A stretch of DNA of 64,000 nt from Fodinibacter sp963730365. GTDB taxonomy: Bacteria; Actinomycetota; Actinomycetes; Actinomycetales; Dermatophilaceae. The stretch spans positions 770,908 through 834,907 of the forward strand of contig CAVSRM010000005.1 in assembly GCA_963730365.1 (NCBI GenBank), in the 5' to 3' direction. A model generated the notes under the pieces. That model was not told the origin of the DNA, did not search any database, and saw only the letters and a program-made list of their open reading frames with translations. A program made the position numbers and the translations under genes. Each line of letters begins with the position of its first letter. Positions within the stretch are counted from its first letter, which is position 1. Of this stretch, positions 7,637 to 16,565 are shown piece after piece.

Positions 7637-8149
7637 TCAGATGGCGGTGCTCCCGTTGTCCGGGGAGCCGGCCCCCAGCGCGGCCCGGATGTCGTCGGCG
7701 AGGTCGGCCGGGTCGGTGTTCGGGGCGTAGCGGTCGATGACCCGGCCGTCGCGACCGACGAGGAACTTCGTGAAGTTCCACTTGATCCGGCCGCCGAGCA
7801 GGCCCGTCTTCTCGGACTTGAGCCACTCGAAGAGCGGGTGGGCGGCGTCGCCGTTGACGTCGACCTTGGCGAACATCGGAAACGTCACGCCGTAGTTCAC
7901 CTGGCAGAACTCCTCGATCTCGTCCGCCTCACCGGGCTCCTGGCTGCCGAACTGGTTGCAGGGGAAGCCGAGTACCACGAGGCCCTCGTCGCCGAGGTCC
8001 GTCCACAGTTGCTCGAGGCCGGCGTACTGCGGGGTGAACCCGCACTTGCTGGCGGTGTTGACGACGAGGACGACCTTGCCGGCGTAGTCGGCGAGGTCGC
8101 GCTCCTCGCCGGAGAGCGTGGGGGCACTGAAGTCTGCGAGTGAGGTCAT
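7637..8149 (-). CDS. Glutathione peroxidase family (thiol peroxidase-type)
   Basis: Cytoplasmic peroxide-reducing enzyme of 170 aa. The peroxidatic Cys is at about residue 36 in NTASKCGFTPQY (Cys rather than selenocysteine), the Gln is in LGFPCNQFGSQEPG and the Trp/Asn in KWNFTKFLV, so the catalytic tetrad is complete. Bacterial Cys-type members usually take electrons from thioredoxin rather than glutathione, and actinobacteria lack glutathione; that is family knowledge. ATG 8149 begins MTSLADFSAPTL. It lies just upstream of the glycosylase gene on the same strand and may be cotranscribed with it. Confidence 0.93.
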   Translation of the reverse strand: MTSLADFSAPTLSGEERDLADYAGKVVLVVNTASKCGFTPQYAGLEQLWTDLGDEGLVVLGFPCNQFGSQEPGEADEIEEFCQVNYGVTFPMFAKVDVNGDAAHPLFEWLKSEKTGLLGGRIKWNFTKFLVGRDGRVIDRYAPNTDPADLADDIRAALGAGSPDNGSTAI

Positions 8150-8212
8150 GCCCACAATCGTCACACGCGGATCCGTCAGCGCCCCACCCCGGGCAACTGC
8201 GAGGATGCGGAC

Positions 8213-8878
8213 GTGCTGGATGCCGTGTTGGTCGCCTGGGCGGTGGTCGTCGTCGCCGCGCTCCTCGACTGGTGGTCGGTCCTTCGTGACCGGCGCGCGG
8301 TGGAGCGCTGGGCGAAGCCTGCGGTGATGCTGGGGTTGATCGGGGTCGTGCTCGGCTCGGGCCTTCCGGACTCCGGGGGAGCGGGCCTCGGCGGCGACCC
8401 GACGGCGGTCTGGCTGCTGCTCGCCCTGGGCCTGTGCCTCGTGGGGGACGTGATGCTCCTGGGCGACGCGCCGTCGCGGTTCGTGGCCGGGCTCGCCGCG
8501 TTCCTGCTGGGTCACCTCGCCTACGTCGCGGCCTTCGTGGCCTCGGGCCTGGCGGCCCCGGCGCTCGCCGTGATTGGGCTCCTCGTCCTCGTGGCTGCCC
8601 TCGTCCTGGGTCGCGGCATCCTGCCCGGCGCACGGGTCGAGGGAGGCCCGGGCCTCGCGGCCGCTGTCGCGGCCTACATGGCGGTGATCGGGGCGATGGT
8701 GGTCACCGGCTGGGCCACGGGCCGGCTCGTCGTCGGCCTCGGCGCGAGCGCCTTCGTCCTCAGCGACACCGTGCTCGCCCTCGGCCGCTTCGTCGGTGAG
8801 CACCGCTGGACCCGCATCGTCGTCATGGTGACCTATCACCTGGCCCAGGTGCTCCTCGTCGTCGGGCTGGTCGGGTGA
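8213..8878 (+). CDS. YhhN-like (lysoplasmalogenase family) integral membrane protein
   Basis: A 221-aa protein of seven or eight hydrophobic segments with the family landmarks LGDVMLLGD-like CLVGDVMLLGDAPSRF, GHLAYVAAF, and the C-terminal FVLSDTVLALGRF and YHLAQVLLVVGL. YhhN members include lysoplasmalogenases that cleave vinyl-ether lipids; the actual activity here is unproven. It starts at GTG 8213, divergent from glutathione peroxidase with 63 bp between. Confidence 0.82.
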   Translation: MLDAVLVAWAVVVVAALLDWWSVLRDRRAVERWAKPAVMLGLIGVVLGSGLPDSGGAGLGGDPTAVWLLLALGLCLVGDVMLLGDAPSRFVAGLAAFLLGHLAYVAAFVASGLAAPALAVIGLLVLVAALVLGRGILPGARVEGGPGLAAAVAAYMAVIGAMVVTGWATGRLVVGLGASAFVLSDTVLALGRFVGEHRWTRIVVMVTYHLAQVLLVVGLVG

Positions 8879-8896
8879 CCGGGGCCCCGCCTGCGC

Positions 8897-8902
8897 TACC
8901 CT
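8897..8902 (+). promoter_or_regulatory. -10 element TACCCT of the leuS leader
   Basis: TACCCT is followed after exactly six bases by the GTG of the leader peptide. This is the same spacing seen before several leaderless genes in this window, so the leader is probably translated from the transcript's first base. Confidence 0.6.
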
Positions 8903-8908
8903 GACGAC

Positions 8909-8935
8909 GTGACGAGGCCGCTGCTCCTTCGATAG
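8909..8935 (+). CDS. leuS leader peptide MTRPLLLR
   Basis: An eight-codon reading frame GTG ACG AGG CCG CTG CTC CTT CGA followed by TAG. Three consecutive Leu codons include CTT, expected to be rare in so GC-rich a genome. A hairpin and a T-tailed terminator follow before leuS, the classic layout of ribosome-mediated transcription attenuation. Charged tRNA-Leu shortage would stall the ribosome at 8921-8929. The peptide itself is unlikely to have another role. Confidence 0.75.
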   Translation: MTRPLLLR

Positions 8936-8961
8936 CCGCGTGGGCCGATGGCCGGCGCGGC
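8935..8961 (+). promoter_or_regulatory. Leader hairpin between leader peptide and attenuator
   Basis: GCCGCG (8935-8940) pairs with CGCGGC (8956-8961), and inside it GGCC (8943-8946) pairs with GGCC (8950-8953) around GAT. The 5' arm begins at the leader stop codon, so a ribosome there would mask it while one stalled upstream would leave more of it free. How it couples to the terminator is not resolved by eye. Confidence 0.55.
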
Positions 8962-8963
8962 GA

Positions 8964-8987
8964 CCCCTCCTGCGTGAGGGGTTTTTT
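8964..8987 (+). terminator. Rho-independent attenuator ahead of leuS
   Basis: CCCCTC (8964-8969), loop CTGCGT, GAGGGG (8976-8981), then TTTTTT (8982-8987). It is a rare T-tailed terminator in this DNA and stands in front of leuS rather than behind a gene. Confidence 0.85.
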
Positions 8988-9034
8988 CATGGGCAGACAC
9001 CCCCACTGAGCAGGCACGAGACGATGAGGACGAG

Positions 9035-11977
9035 ATGAGCGACACCCCGCACCGCTACACCGCCGAGCTGGCCGGGCGGATCGAGGTCGCCTGGCAGGAC
9101 CGGTGGGCCGAGCGAGGAACGTTCCACGCACCCAACCCGGCGGGGCCGTGGGCCGACCCCGAGGGCGTCGCGGCGCACCCCGAGGGCCACCTGCTCGTCC
9201 TCGACATGTTCCCCTACCCCAGTGGGGCGGGCCTGCACGTGGGGCACCCCCTGGGGTACATCGCGACCGACGTCTTCGCGCGCTACAACCGGATGCTCGG
9301 CAAGAACGTCCTGCACTGCCTCGGCTACGACGCCTTCGGGCTGCCGGCCGAGCAGTACGCCGTGCAGACCGGCCAGCACCCTCGCAAGACCACCGAGGAC
9401 AACATCACGATCATGGCCCGCCAGCTGCGCAGGCTGGGCCTGGGGCACGACGACCGCCGGGCGATCCAGACGATCGACCCCGAGTACTACCGCTGGACCC
9501 AGTGGATCTTCCTGCAGATCTTCAACGCCTGGTACGACGCCGACGCGGTGCGCCCCGACGGCGGTCTGGGGCGCGCGCGGCCCATCGCCGAGCTCGAGGA
9601 GGAGTTCCGCTCCGGCGCTCGCCCCCTCCCCGCGGAGGACGGCCGGGGGTGGGACGACCTCTCCGACGCCGAGCGGGCCGGCATCCTCGACTCCCACCGG
9701 CTGGCCTACACGAGCGAGGCGCCGGTCAACTGGTGCCCGGGGCTCGGCACGGTGCTCTCCAACGAGGAGGTCACGAACGACGGTCGGTCCGAGCGGGGCA
9801 ACTTCCCGGTCTTCAAGCGCAACCTGCGCCAGTGGATGATGCGGATCACCGCCTACTCCGACCGCCTCGCCGACGACCTCGACCGCGTGGACTGGCCGGA
9901 GAAGGTCAAGATCATGCAGCGCAACTGGATCGGGCGGAGCCACGGCGCGGCGGTCTCCTTCCCGATCGCCCCCGCCGAGGACGACCCGGTGGCCGGTCCG
10001 GGGGAGCCCGGATCCGGGATCGAGGTCTTCACGACCCGTCCCGACACCCTCTTCGGGGCCACCTTCATGGTCCTCGCCCCCGAGCACCCACTGGTGGACG
10101 TCCTCGTGCCCGAGGGCGGGTGGCCGGAGGGCACCAGGGACGCCTGGACCGGTCGTGCGGCGACCCCGGCGGAGGCCGTCTCGGCCTACCGGCTCGCGGC
10201 GTCGCGCAAGAGCGACGTCGAGCGCCAGGTGGAGGGCAAGGAGAAGTCCGGCGTGTTCACCGGCGGGTGGGCGACCAACCCGGTGACCGGTGGCCGGATC
10301 CCGGTGTTCGTCGCCGATTACGTGCTCATGGGCTACGGCACCGGCGCGATCATGGCCGTCCCCGCGCAGGACCAGCGCGACTGGGACTTCGCCACCGCCT
10401 TCGAGCTGCCCATCGTCCGCACGGTGCAGCCCGGCGCCGATCACGACCTCGACACCGCCTTCACCGGCGACGGCCCGGCGGTCAACTCCAGCAACGACGA
10501 GGTCAGCCTCGACGGTCTCGGGGTGGAGCAGGCCAAGGTGCGGATCACGGCGTACCTGCAGGAGCGCGGACTCGGCGAGTCCACCGTCACGTACAAGCTG
10601 CGGGACTGGCTGTTCAGCCGGCAGCGCTACTGGGGCGAGCCGTTCCCCGTCGTGTTCGACGAGGAGGGAGTGGCGCACGCGCTGCCCGAGTCGATGCTGC
10701 CCGTCGAGCTTCCCGAGGTGCCCGACTACAGCCCGAAGACCTTCGACGCGGAGGACGCGAGCAGCGAGCCCGAGCCGCCCCTGTCGAGGGTGCAGGAGTG
10801 GGTCGACGTCGACCTCGACCTCGGCGACGGGCGCGGCACCCGCCGCTACCGCCGGGAGACCAACACGATGCCGAACTGGGCCGGGTCGTGCTGGTACTAC
10901 CTGCGCTACCTCGACCCCGCGAATGCCCGGGCCCTCGTCGACCCCGAGAACGAGGCCTACTGGATGGGCCCGCGCTCCGAGCCGGTGCCGGGAGCGCCTG
11001 CCGGCACCCGCGACCCCGGGGGCGTCGACCTCTACGTCGGCGGGGTGGAGCACGCGGTGCTGCACCTCCTCTACGCGCGCTTCTGGCACAAGGTGCTCCA
11101 CGACCTCGGACACCTCAGCAGCGACGAGCCGTTCCGCACCTACTTCAGCCAGGGCTACATCCAGGCGCCGGCGTTCACCGACGGCCGCGGTCAGTACGTC
11201 GAGGCCAGGGAGGTGCAGGAGGGCGTCGACGCCGGCGGTCTCCCGGCCTTCACCTGGAACGGCGAACCGGTGAGCCGCGAGTTCGGCAAGATCGGCAAGT
11301 CGCTGAAGAACATGGTGAGCCCGGACGAGATGTATGCCGCGTTCGGCGCCGACACCTTCCGGCTCTACGAGATGGGCCTGGGCCCGCTGGAGCAGAGCAA
11401 GCCCTGGGACACCCGCGCCGTCGTGGGGCCGCAGCGCTTCCTCCAGCGGCTGTGGCGCAACGTCGTCGACGAGGAGACCGGTGAGGTGGCCGTCGTCGAC
11501 GTCCCGGTGGACGACGCGACCGCCCGGGTGCTGCACCGCACCATCGACGCGGTGCGCACCGACTATGCGGGCCTGGGCTTCAACACCGCCATCGCCCGGC
11601 TCACCGAGCTCAACAACGCGCTCACCAAGCTCGAGGGAGGCGTGCCCCGCGAGGCCGCCGAGCAGCTCGTGCTGATGGCGGCGCCACTCGCCCCGCACAT
11701 CGCCGAGGAGCTGTGGCTGCGGCTGGGCCACGAGGAGTCCCTGGCCCATGCCGACTTCCCGGTGGCCGACCCCGCCCTGCTGGTCGAGGAGACGGTCACC
11801 TGCGTCGTGCAGATCAAGGGCAAGGTGCGCGACCGGCTCGAGGTGCCCTCGGACATCACCGAGGACGCCCTGCGCGAGCTCGCCCTGGCCCGCCCGCGGG
11901 TGCAGGAGGCGACGGCGGGCGGCATCCGGACCGTCATCGTCCGGGCCCCGAAGCTCGTCAACGTCGTCCCGCTCTGA
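9035..11977 (+). CDS. leuS: Leucyl-tRNA synthetase
   Basis: Class I synthetase charging tRNA-Leu, 980 aa, in the long actinobacterial range. The HIGH-type motif is HVGHP at residues 68-72 in YPSGAGLHVGHP, and the KMSKS-type loop is KIGKS at residues 752-756. The CP1 editing domain is visible as VFTTRPDTLFGATF and YGTGAIMAVPAQDQRD, and the C-terminal anticodon-binding and leucine-specific parts follow. A GAGG element lies ahead of ATG 9035. Expression is probably governed by the leader peptide and attenuator at 8897-8987. A hairpin follows the stop. Confidence 0.98.
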   Translation: MSDTPHRYTAELAGRIEVAWQDRWAERGTFHAPNPAGPWADPEGVAAHPEGHLLVLDMFPYPSGAGLHVGHPLGYIATDVFARYNRMLGKNVLHCLGYDAFGLPAEQYAVQTGQHPRKTTEDNITIMARQLRRLGLGHDDRRAIQTIDPEYYRWTQWIFLQIFNAWYDADAVRPDGGLGRARPIAELEEEFRSGARPLPAEDGRGWDDLSDAERAGILDSHRLAYTSEAPVNWCPGLGTVLSNEEVTNDGRSERGNFPVFKRNLRQWMMRITAYSDRLADDLDRVDWPEKVKIMQRNWIGRSHGAAVSFPIAPAEDDPVAGPGEPGSGIEVFTTRPDTLFGATFMVLAPEHPLVDVLVPEGGWPEGTRDAWTGRAATPAEAVSAYRLAASRKSDVERQVEGKEKSGVFTGGWATNPVTGGRIPVFVADYVLMGYGTGAIMAVPAQDQRDWDFATAFELPIVRTVQPGADHDLDTAFTGDGPAVNSSNDEVSLDGLGVEQAKVRITAYLQERGLGESTVTYKLRDWLFSRQRYWGEPFPVVFDEEGVAHALPESMLPVELPEVPDYSPKTFDAEDASSEPEPPLSRVQEWVDVDLDLGDGRGTRRYRRETNTMPNWAGSCWYYLRYLDPANARALVDPENEAYWMGPRSEPVPGAPAGTRDPGGVDLYVGGVEHAVLHLLYARFWHKVLHDLGHLSSDEPFRTYFSQGYIQAPAFTDGRGQYVEAREVQEGVDAGGLPAFTWNGEPVSREFGKIGKSLKNMVSPDEMYAAFGADTFRLYEMGLGPLEQSKPWDTRAVVGPQRFLQRLWRNVVDEETGEVAVVDVPVDDATARVLHRTIDAVRTDYAGLGFNTAIARLTELNNALTKLEGGVPREAAEQLVLMAAPLAPHIAEELWLRLGHEESLAHADFPVADPALLVEETVTCVVQIKGKVRDRLEVPSDITEDALRELALARPRVQEATAGGIRTVIVRAPKLVNVVPL

Positions 11978-11992
11978 TCCCTCGCTCCCCCC

Positions 11993-12021
11993 GGCCTCGC
12001 CTGCCGGAACGCGGCGAGGCC
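11993..12021 (+). terminator. Hairpin after leuS
   Basis: GGCCTCGC (11993-12000) pairs with GCGAGGCC (12014-12021) over a 13-nt loop, starting 15 bp after the leuS stop. There is no T-run. Confidence 0.6.
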
Positions 12022-12296
12022 CCATCGCTGACTCCGCACGTGTGGGGTAGTGGCGGTACGAGGCCGAGGCTGACAGCCACAACCTCGCACCTGCACAGTC
12101 GTCGCGGCCCCAGGTCAGGCGCGGCGGAACCGATCCCCGCGGATGACCGGGCGCCGCTGTCGCGACCCTCTCAGCCACTGATTCCATGGCCCTGAGGCAC
12201 ATCTTTAGCGAATCGTTGCCGAATCGCGCTCGATCGGTGTTGTGTCCGCCCGAGGAGTGGGGTTGACTCGACGAAATCCGCATCGAGGAGCCGCCA
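12022..12296 (+). other. Upstream region of the PotABCD operon
   Basis: About 275 bp without a gene. A relatively AT-rich stretch near 12200-12250 holds a direct repeat CGAATCG (11 bp apart), where a promoter is most likely. A GAGGAG element stands just before the GTG at 12297. No riboswitch-like structure was recognised. Confidence 0.4.
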
Positions 12297-13475
12297 GTGC
12301 CGACCGCACCGCACGACACCCAGACCGCGACCGAGAGCGCGACAGGAGGAACCGAGGACGCCGTCGTCCTGACCCGCGTCAGCAAGTTCTACGGATCCGT
12401 CGCCGCCGTCGACGACATCAGCCTCCAGATCCACAGCGGTGAGTTCCTCTCGCTGCTCGGCCCGTCCGGCTGCGGCAAGACGACGACGCTGCGGATGATC
12501 GCGGGCTTCGAGGAGCCGGACACCGGCGACATCACGGTCGCGGGGGAGAGCGTGCTCGGCGTGCCGCCCTACCGCCGGCAGGTCAACACCGTCTTCCAGG
12601 CGTATGCGCTCTTCCCGCACATGTCCGTCGCGGAGAACGTCGCCTACGGGTTGGAGCAGGTGCGCACGCCGAAGTCGGAGATCCGTGAGCGCGTCTCCGA
12701 CGCCCTCGACCTGGTCAAGATGCGGTCGTTCGCGAGCCGCAGGCCCAACCAGATGTCCGGCGGGCAGCAGCAGCGGGTCGCCCTGGCCCGGGCCCTGGTC
12801 AACCGCCCGTCCGTGCTGCTCCTCGACGAACCCCTGGGCGCCCTCGACCGCCAGCTGCGCGAGGAGATGCAGCTCGAGCTGAAGCTGCTGCAGTCGCGCC
12901 TGGGCATCAGCTTCGTGTTCGTCACGCACGACCAGAGCGAGGCGCTGTCGATGAGCGACCGCATCGCGATCATGCGGGCCGGCCGCATCGAGCAGCTCGC
13001 CGACGCCGACACGATCTACTCATCCCCGGCCTCGGCCTACGTCGCCGGCTTCGTCGGGCAGCAGAACTTCATCGCGGGAACCGCCGGGCCCTCCGGAGCC
13101 ATCGACTCCGACCTCGGGCCCCTGCGAAGCAGCCGCGAGACGGCCGGCATCCGCACCGGGGATGCCGTGCAGGTCGCCGTGCGCCCGGAGGTCATCGACC
13201 TCCTCGCGGCGGAGCCGGGCGGCACCACCGAGAACACGACCCGGGGCACCGTCATCGGCGTCGCGCACCAGGGGGAGACGCGGCAGTTCCTCATCGAGCT
13301 GCGGCCGGGACGCTCGATGCTCGTGCGCCGGCCCACCCCGGTGGCGCCGGACCTGTCGACCGGCGATGCCGCCTGGTGCCGGTGGAGTGCCGACGACGTG
13401 CACGTGTTCCCCACCGACCCCGACGCCCCCGAGGTGCCCGACCCGGACCAGGCCCGGGTCGTCGGCCCGACCTGA
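12297..13475 (+). CDS. potA: Polyamine-type ABC transporter ATP-binding protein
   Basis: Energy-coupling ATPase of a spermidine/putrescine-like importer, 392 aa. Walker A GPSGCGKTTT (Lys at 61), Q-loop VFQAYALFPHMSV, signature MSGGQQQRVALARAL, Walker B VLLLDEPLGALD, H-loop VTHDQSEAL, then a TOBE_2 C-terminal domain from about residue 280. GTG 12297 is preceded by GAGGAG. It is the first gene of a five-gene operon with binding protein, two permeases and an amidohydrolase. Substrate is inferred only from the family. Confidence 0.9.
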   Translation: MPTAPHDTQTATESATGGTEDAVVLTRVSKFYGSVAAVDDISLQIHSGEFLSLLGPSGCGKTTTLRMIAGFEEPDTGDITVAGESVLGVPPYRRQVNTVFQAYALFPHMSVAENVAYGLEQVRTPKSEIRERVSDALDLVKMRSFASRRPNQMSGGQQQRVALARALVNRPSVLLLDEPLGALDRQLREEMQLELKLLQSRLGISFVFVTHDQSEALSMSDRIAIMRAGRIEQLADADTIYSSPASAYVAGFVGQQNFIAGTAGPSGAIDSDLGPLRSSRETAGIRTGDAVQVAVRPEVIDLLAAEPGGTTENTTRGTVIGVAHQGETRQFLIELRPGRSMLVRRPTPVAPDLSTGDAAWCRWSADDVHVFPTDPDAPEVPDPDQARVVGPT

Positions 13476-13568
13476 CCCGCAGCACGAGAGCCCCCGACCC
13501 TGACCGTTCCAGCCCCGACCGACCCGACGAACCGACAGTCCCACCAGACGTCCGGAGAGGACCACACC

Positions 13569-14774
13569 ATGGCACGCCCCGAAGAGCCCATCCGCATCCT
13601 CGCCCACTCCTCCGCGATCCCGCGCATCCGCCGGGACATCTCGCGTCGCCAGATGATGGCCTTCGCCGCAACCGCGGCCGGGGCCAGCTTCCTCGCGGCC
13701 TGCGGTGGCGATGAGTCCGGCTCCGCCGGAACGGCGAGCGCGGCCACCGAGCCGATCGCCACGGGAGGGCCCCTCGAGGCCTCGCTGTCGATGTACTCCT
13801 GGGGTGACTACGACGCCCCGGAGGTGCTCGAGGCGTTCACCAGCTCGCTCGGCCCCGCCGTCACCAGCGACTCCTTCAACTCCAACGAGGAGCTCATCGC
13901 CAAGCTGGTCGCCGCCAAGGGCACCTCGGGCTACGACATCGTCGTGCCGACCGGGCCGTTCATCCCGCAGATGGTGGAGAACGGGCTGCTCGCACCGATC
14001 AACCTCGAGCTCGTGCCCAACATCTCCGCGATGGACCCCGAGTTCCTCGCCCGCGACTGGGACCCCGAGAACCAGTACTCGATCTGCAAGGCGTGGGGCA
14101 CCACGGGCTTCGTCTACGACACGACCCTCATCGATCGCGAGCTGACGACGTGGAACGACTTCATCGACGCCGCCCAGAACGAGGCCAGCGGCAAGACCTC
14201 GGTACTCGACGACCCGGCCCCCATGTGCGGCATCTACTACTGGGCCAACGGCATCGACTGGAACACGACCGACCCTGCGGACCTCGACGCCTGCCAGGAG
14301 TTCATCGTCAACGACCTCGCGCCGCACATCTCCGCCTTCGACTCCTACCCGGGTGGCCAGGCCATCCCGCAGGGCACCCAAGCGCTCATGCAGGTGTGGA
14401 ACGGCGACGCGCGCATCGGCATCATGGAGAGCGACGAGCCCGAGAAGTGGCAGTGGGTGCTCGGGGCCCCCGCCACCGAGCTGTGGATGGACAACTGGGC
14501 CATCGCCGCCGGAGCACCGAACCCGGAGGCCGCCCACGCGTTCATCAACTTCATGCTCGCCCCCGAGAACGCCGTGCCGACCGTCGACTACATCGGGTAC
14601 CACACCGGCGCCAAGGACATCGAGGCCAAGGCGGAGGAGGCCGGGCTCGAGATGCTCGACCTCGTGTTCTTCACCCCCGAGCAGGTCGCGACGATGCACA
14701 CCGGCGAGGTGACCGAGGCCCAGCAGCGCACGGTCGACATCTGGAACCAGGCGAAGGCCGCCGCGAGTGCCTGA
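13569..14774 (+). CDS. potD: Polyamine-type ABC transporter substrate-binding lipoprotein
   Basis: A 401-aa extracellular binding protein (PotD/PotF, SBP_bac_8-like). The N-terminus has a twin-arginine-like segment SRRQMMAF (residues 25-32) and a lipobox ending at Cys45 (FLAAC), so it is probably exported folded and lipid-anchored. MYSWGDYDAPEVLEAF and YDIVVPTGPFIPQM match the family core. It lies 93 bp downstream of potA and overlaps potB by 8 bp. Confidence 0.9.
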   Translation: MARPEEPIRILAHSSAIPRIRRDISRRQMMAFAATAAGASFLAACGGDESGSAGTASAATEPIATGGPLEASLSMYSWGDYDAPEVLEAFTSSLGPAVTSDSFNSNEELIAKLVAAKGTSGYDIVVPTGPFIPQMVENGLLAPINLELVPNISAMDPEFLARDWDPENQYSICKAWGTTGFVYDTTLIDRELTTWNDFIDAAQNEASGKTSVLDDPAPMCGIYYWANGIDWNTTDPADLDACQEFIVNDLAPHISAFDSYPGGQAIPQGTQALMQVWNGDARIGIMESDEPEKWQWVLGAPATELWMDNWAIAAGAPNPEAAHAFINFMLAPENAVPTVDYIGYHTGAKDIEAKAEEAGLEMLDLVFFTPEQVATMHTGEVTEAQQRTVDIWNQAKAAASA

Positions 14775-15666
14775 GAGGCGCCTGCGGCTGCCTCGCTACG
14801 CCCTGGCCCTGCCGGCGTGGCTGTGGCTCTTCACCTTCTTCGTCGTCCCCATCGGGACGATCGTGTGGTTCAGCTTCGGCTACAAGCCGGGGCTGTTCGG
14901 GACGCACGCCAACGACGTGCTCTCCCTCGACCGCTACGGCGAGGCCCTCTCCCCGACGTTCTTCGCCACCTTCCAGAACACCCTGTGGGTGGGGATCGCG
15001 GGCACCCTCATCTGCCTGGTCGTCGGGCTGCCCACGGCGTACTGGATGGCCGTCAAGGTGCCGCCACAGCGTCGCGGGCTCCTCATCGCGCTGGTCATGG
15101 TGCCGTACTGGACGAACTTCCTCGTGCGGACCATCGGCTGGCAGGTCATCCTCGCCCCGCAGGGCTGGCTCTCCGAGCTGCTGCAGCTCCTGCACCTCAC
15201 GAGCGGGCCGCTGGAGATCCTGTACACCCGCACTGCGGTGCTCATCGGGGTGGTCTACAACTACCTCCCGCTGATGATCCTGCCGCTCTTCGTCGCGTTC
15301 GACCGGGTCGGGGCGCCGCTGCGCGAGGCGAGCAAGGACCTCGGTGCCACCCGCTGGCGGACCTTCACCCGGGTCACCCTGCCGCTCGCCAAGCCGGGCA
15401 TCATCGCCGGCACGGTGCTCGTGTTCATCCCGCTCATGGGGGACTACGTCACGGCGACCGTGCTCGGTGGTGCCCGCGGCAACATGGTCGGGCAGCTCGT
15501 CGCGAGCCAGTTCCAGACGGCCCAGAACTGGGCGCTCGGCTCGGCGATGGCCGTCGTGCTGATCCTCATCATCGCCCTGACCGTCGCGGTCATCGCCCTG
15601 CTGCTCTGGCTCGTCGGCCTGCCGGTGCGGGCCCGCCACCGCCTCGTCCTGGAGGAGCTGCCATGA
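14767..15666 (+). CDS. potB: Polyamine-type ABC transporter permease (PotB-like)
   Basis: Inner-membrane permease, 299 aa, with six predicted spans. The EAA loop is visible as LREASKDLGATRWRTFTRVTLPLAKPG. GTG 14767 begins VPERRLRLPRYALALPAW and overlaps potD by 8 bp. The stop overlaps the next gene's ATG (ATGA), so translation is coupled. It pairs with the PotC-like subunit. Confidence 0.9.
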   Translation: MPERRLRLPRYALALPAWLWLFTFFVVPIGTIVWFSFGYKPGLFGTHANDVLSLDRYGEALSPTFFATFQNTLWVGIAGTLICLVVGLPTAYWMAVKVPPQRRGLLIALVMVPYWTNFLVRTIGWQVILAPQGWLSELLQLLHLTSGPLEILYTRTAVLIGVVYNYLPLMILPLFVAFDRVGAPLREASKDLGATRWRTFTRVTLPLAKPGIIAGTVLVFIPLMGDYVTATVLGGARGNMVGQLVASQFQTAQNWALGSAMAVVLILIIALTVAVIALLLWLVGLPVRARHRLVLEELP

Positions 15667-16565
15667 GCACACCCGCCGCCCCGGAACGCACGCCGGATGC
15701 CGGGTCCCCGCCCCCGCTGAACCGCACCTCACGCCCGTGGAGCGACCGGGCGCTGGGCGTGTGGGGCGTGCTCGTCATGCTCTTCCTCTTCGCCCCGATC
15801 ATCGTCATCATCATCTACTCCTTCAACGACGGCCGGCTCCTCGTGTCCTGGGACCAGTTCGGGCTCGCCCCCTACGAGGCGCTCATCGCCAAGCCGGCGA
15901 TCCGCAGCGCCGTGGTGGTCTCCCTCCAGGTGGCCGCGCTGTCCTCCGTCGTCGCCACCCTCCTCGGGACGACCGCCGGGGTGGCGCTGGCCCGGCGGCC
16001 CGGCCGGTGGACCTACTGGTTCATCGGGCTGCTGCTGCTCGTGTCGGTGACACCGGAGATCGTCGACGCGGTCTCACTGCTGCCGTGGTTCGTGTTCCTG
16101 GGCCAGGATGCCGGCCTGAGCCCGTTCGACAACGGCATCGTGCGGTTGGTGGTCGGGCACTCCCTGTTCTCCACGGCCGTCGTCGCCTACATCGTCCGAG
16201 CCCGCCTCATCGGGCTGGACGAGAGCCTCGAGGAGGCGTCGATGGACCTCTACGCGCCGCCGCTGCGCACGTTCCGCCGGATCACCGTGCCGCTGGCGAT
16301 GCCCGCCGTGCTGGCCGGCGCGCTCCTCGCGTTCACGCTGAGCCTGGACAACACGATCGTCTCGGCGTTCGTCCAGGTGTCCGGCTCCACCCCGTGGCCC
16401 GTCTACGTGCTGTCGGCGCTGCGATCCGGCCTGCGACCGGAGATCGCCGCGGTCTCCACCGTCATGCTCGTCCTCACCCTCGCCGCCCTCGCCCTCGTCG
16501 CCGTCGTGCTCAAGCGCTCGGGCGACTCCGCCACCGACATCGCCCGCACCATGGGAGGGAACTGA
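15663..16565 (+). CDS. potC: Polyamine-type ABC transporter permease (PotC-like)
   Basis: Second permease, 300 aa, with six spans. The N-terminal cytoplasmic segment is Pro-rich, then FLFAPIIVIIIYSFNDGRLLVSW matches PotC/YdcV. The EAA motif reads LEEASMDLYAPPLRTFRRITVPLAMP. It is coupled to potB by a 4-bp ATGA overlap and to the amidohydrolase by a TGATG overlap of one base. Confidence 0.9.
   Translation: MSTPAAPERTPDAGSPPPLNRTSRPWSDRALGVWGVLVMLFLFAPIIVIIIYSFNDGRLLVSWDQFGLAPYEALIAKPAIRSAVVVSLQVAALSSVVATLLGTTAGVALARRPGRWTYWFIGLLLLVSVTPEIVDAVSLLPWFVFLGQDAGLSPFDNGIVRLVVGHSLFSTAVVAYIVRARLIGLDESLEEASMDLYAPPLRTFRRITVPLAMPAVLAGALLAFTLSLDNTIVSAFVQVSGSTPWPVYVLSALRSGLRPEIAAVSTVMLVLTLAALALVAVVLKRSGDSATDIARTMGGN

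Noticed and set aside
8881..9034. T-box leader before leuS
   Set aside because: No T-box core or specifier stem was seen; the Leu-rich leader peptide explains the terminator better.
8987..12385. Very long minus-strand open frame (1132 codons) opposite leuS
   Set aside because: It mirrors leuS codons in a high-GC gene, has low-complexity composition and no family motifs.
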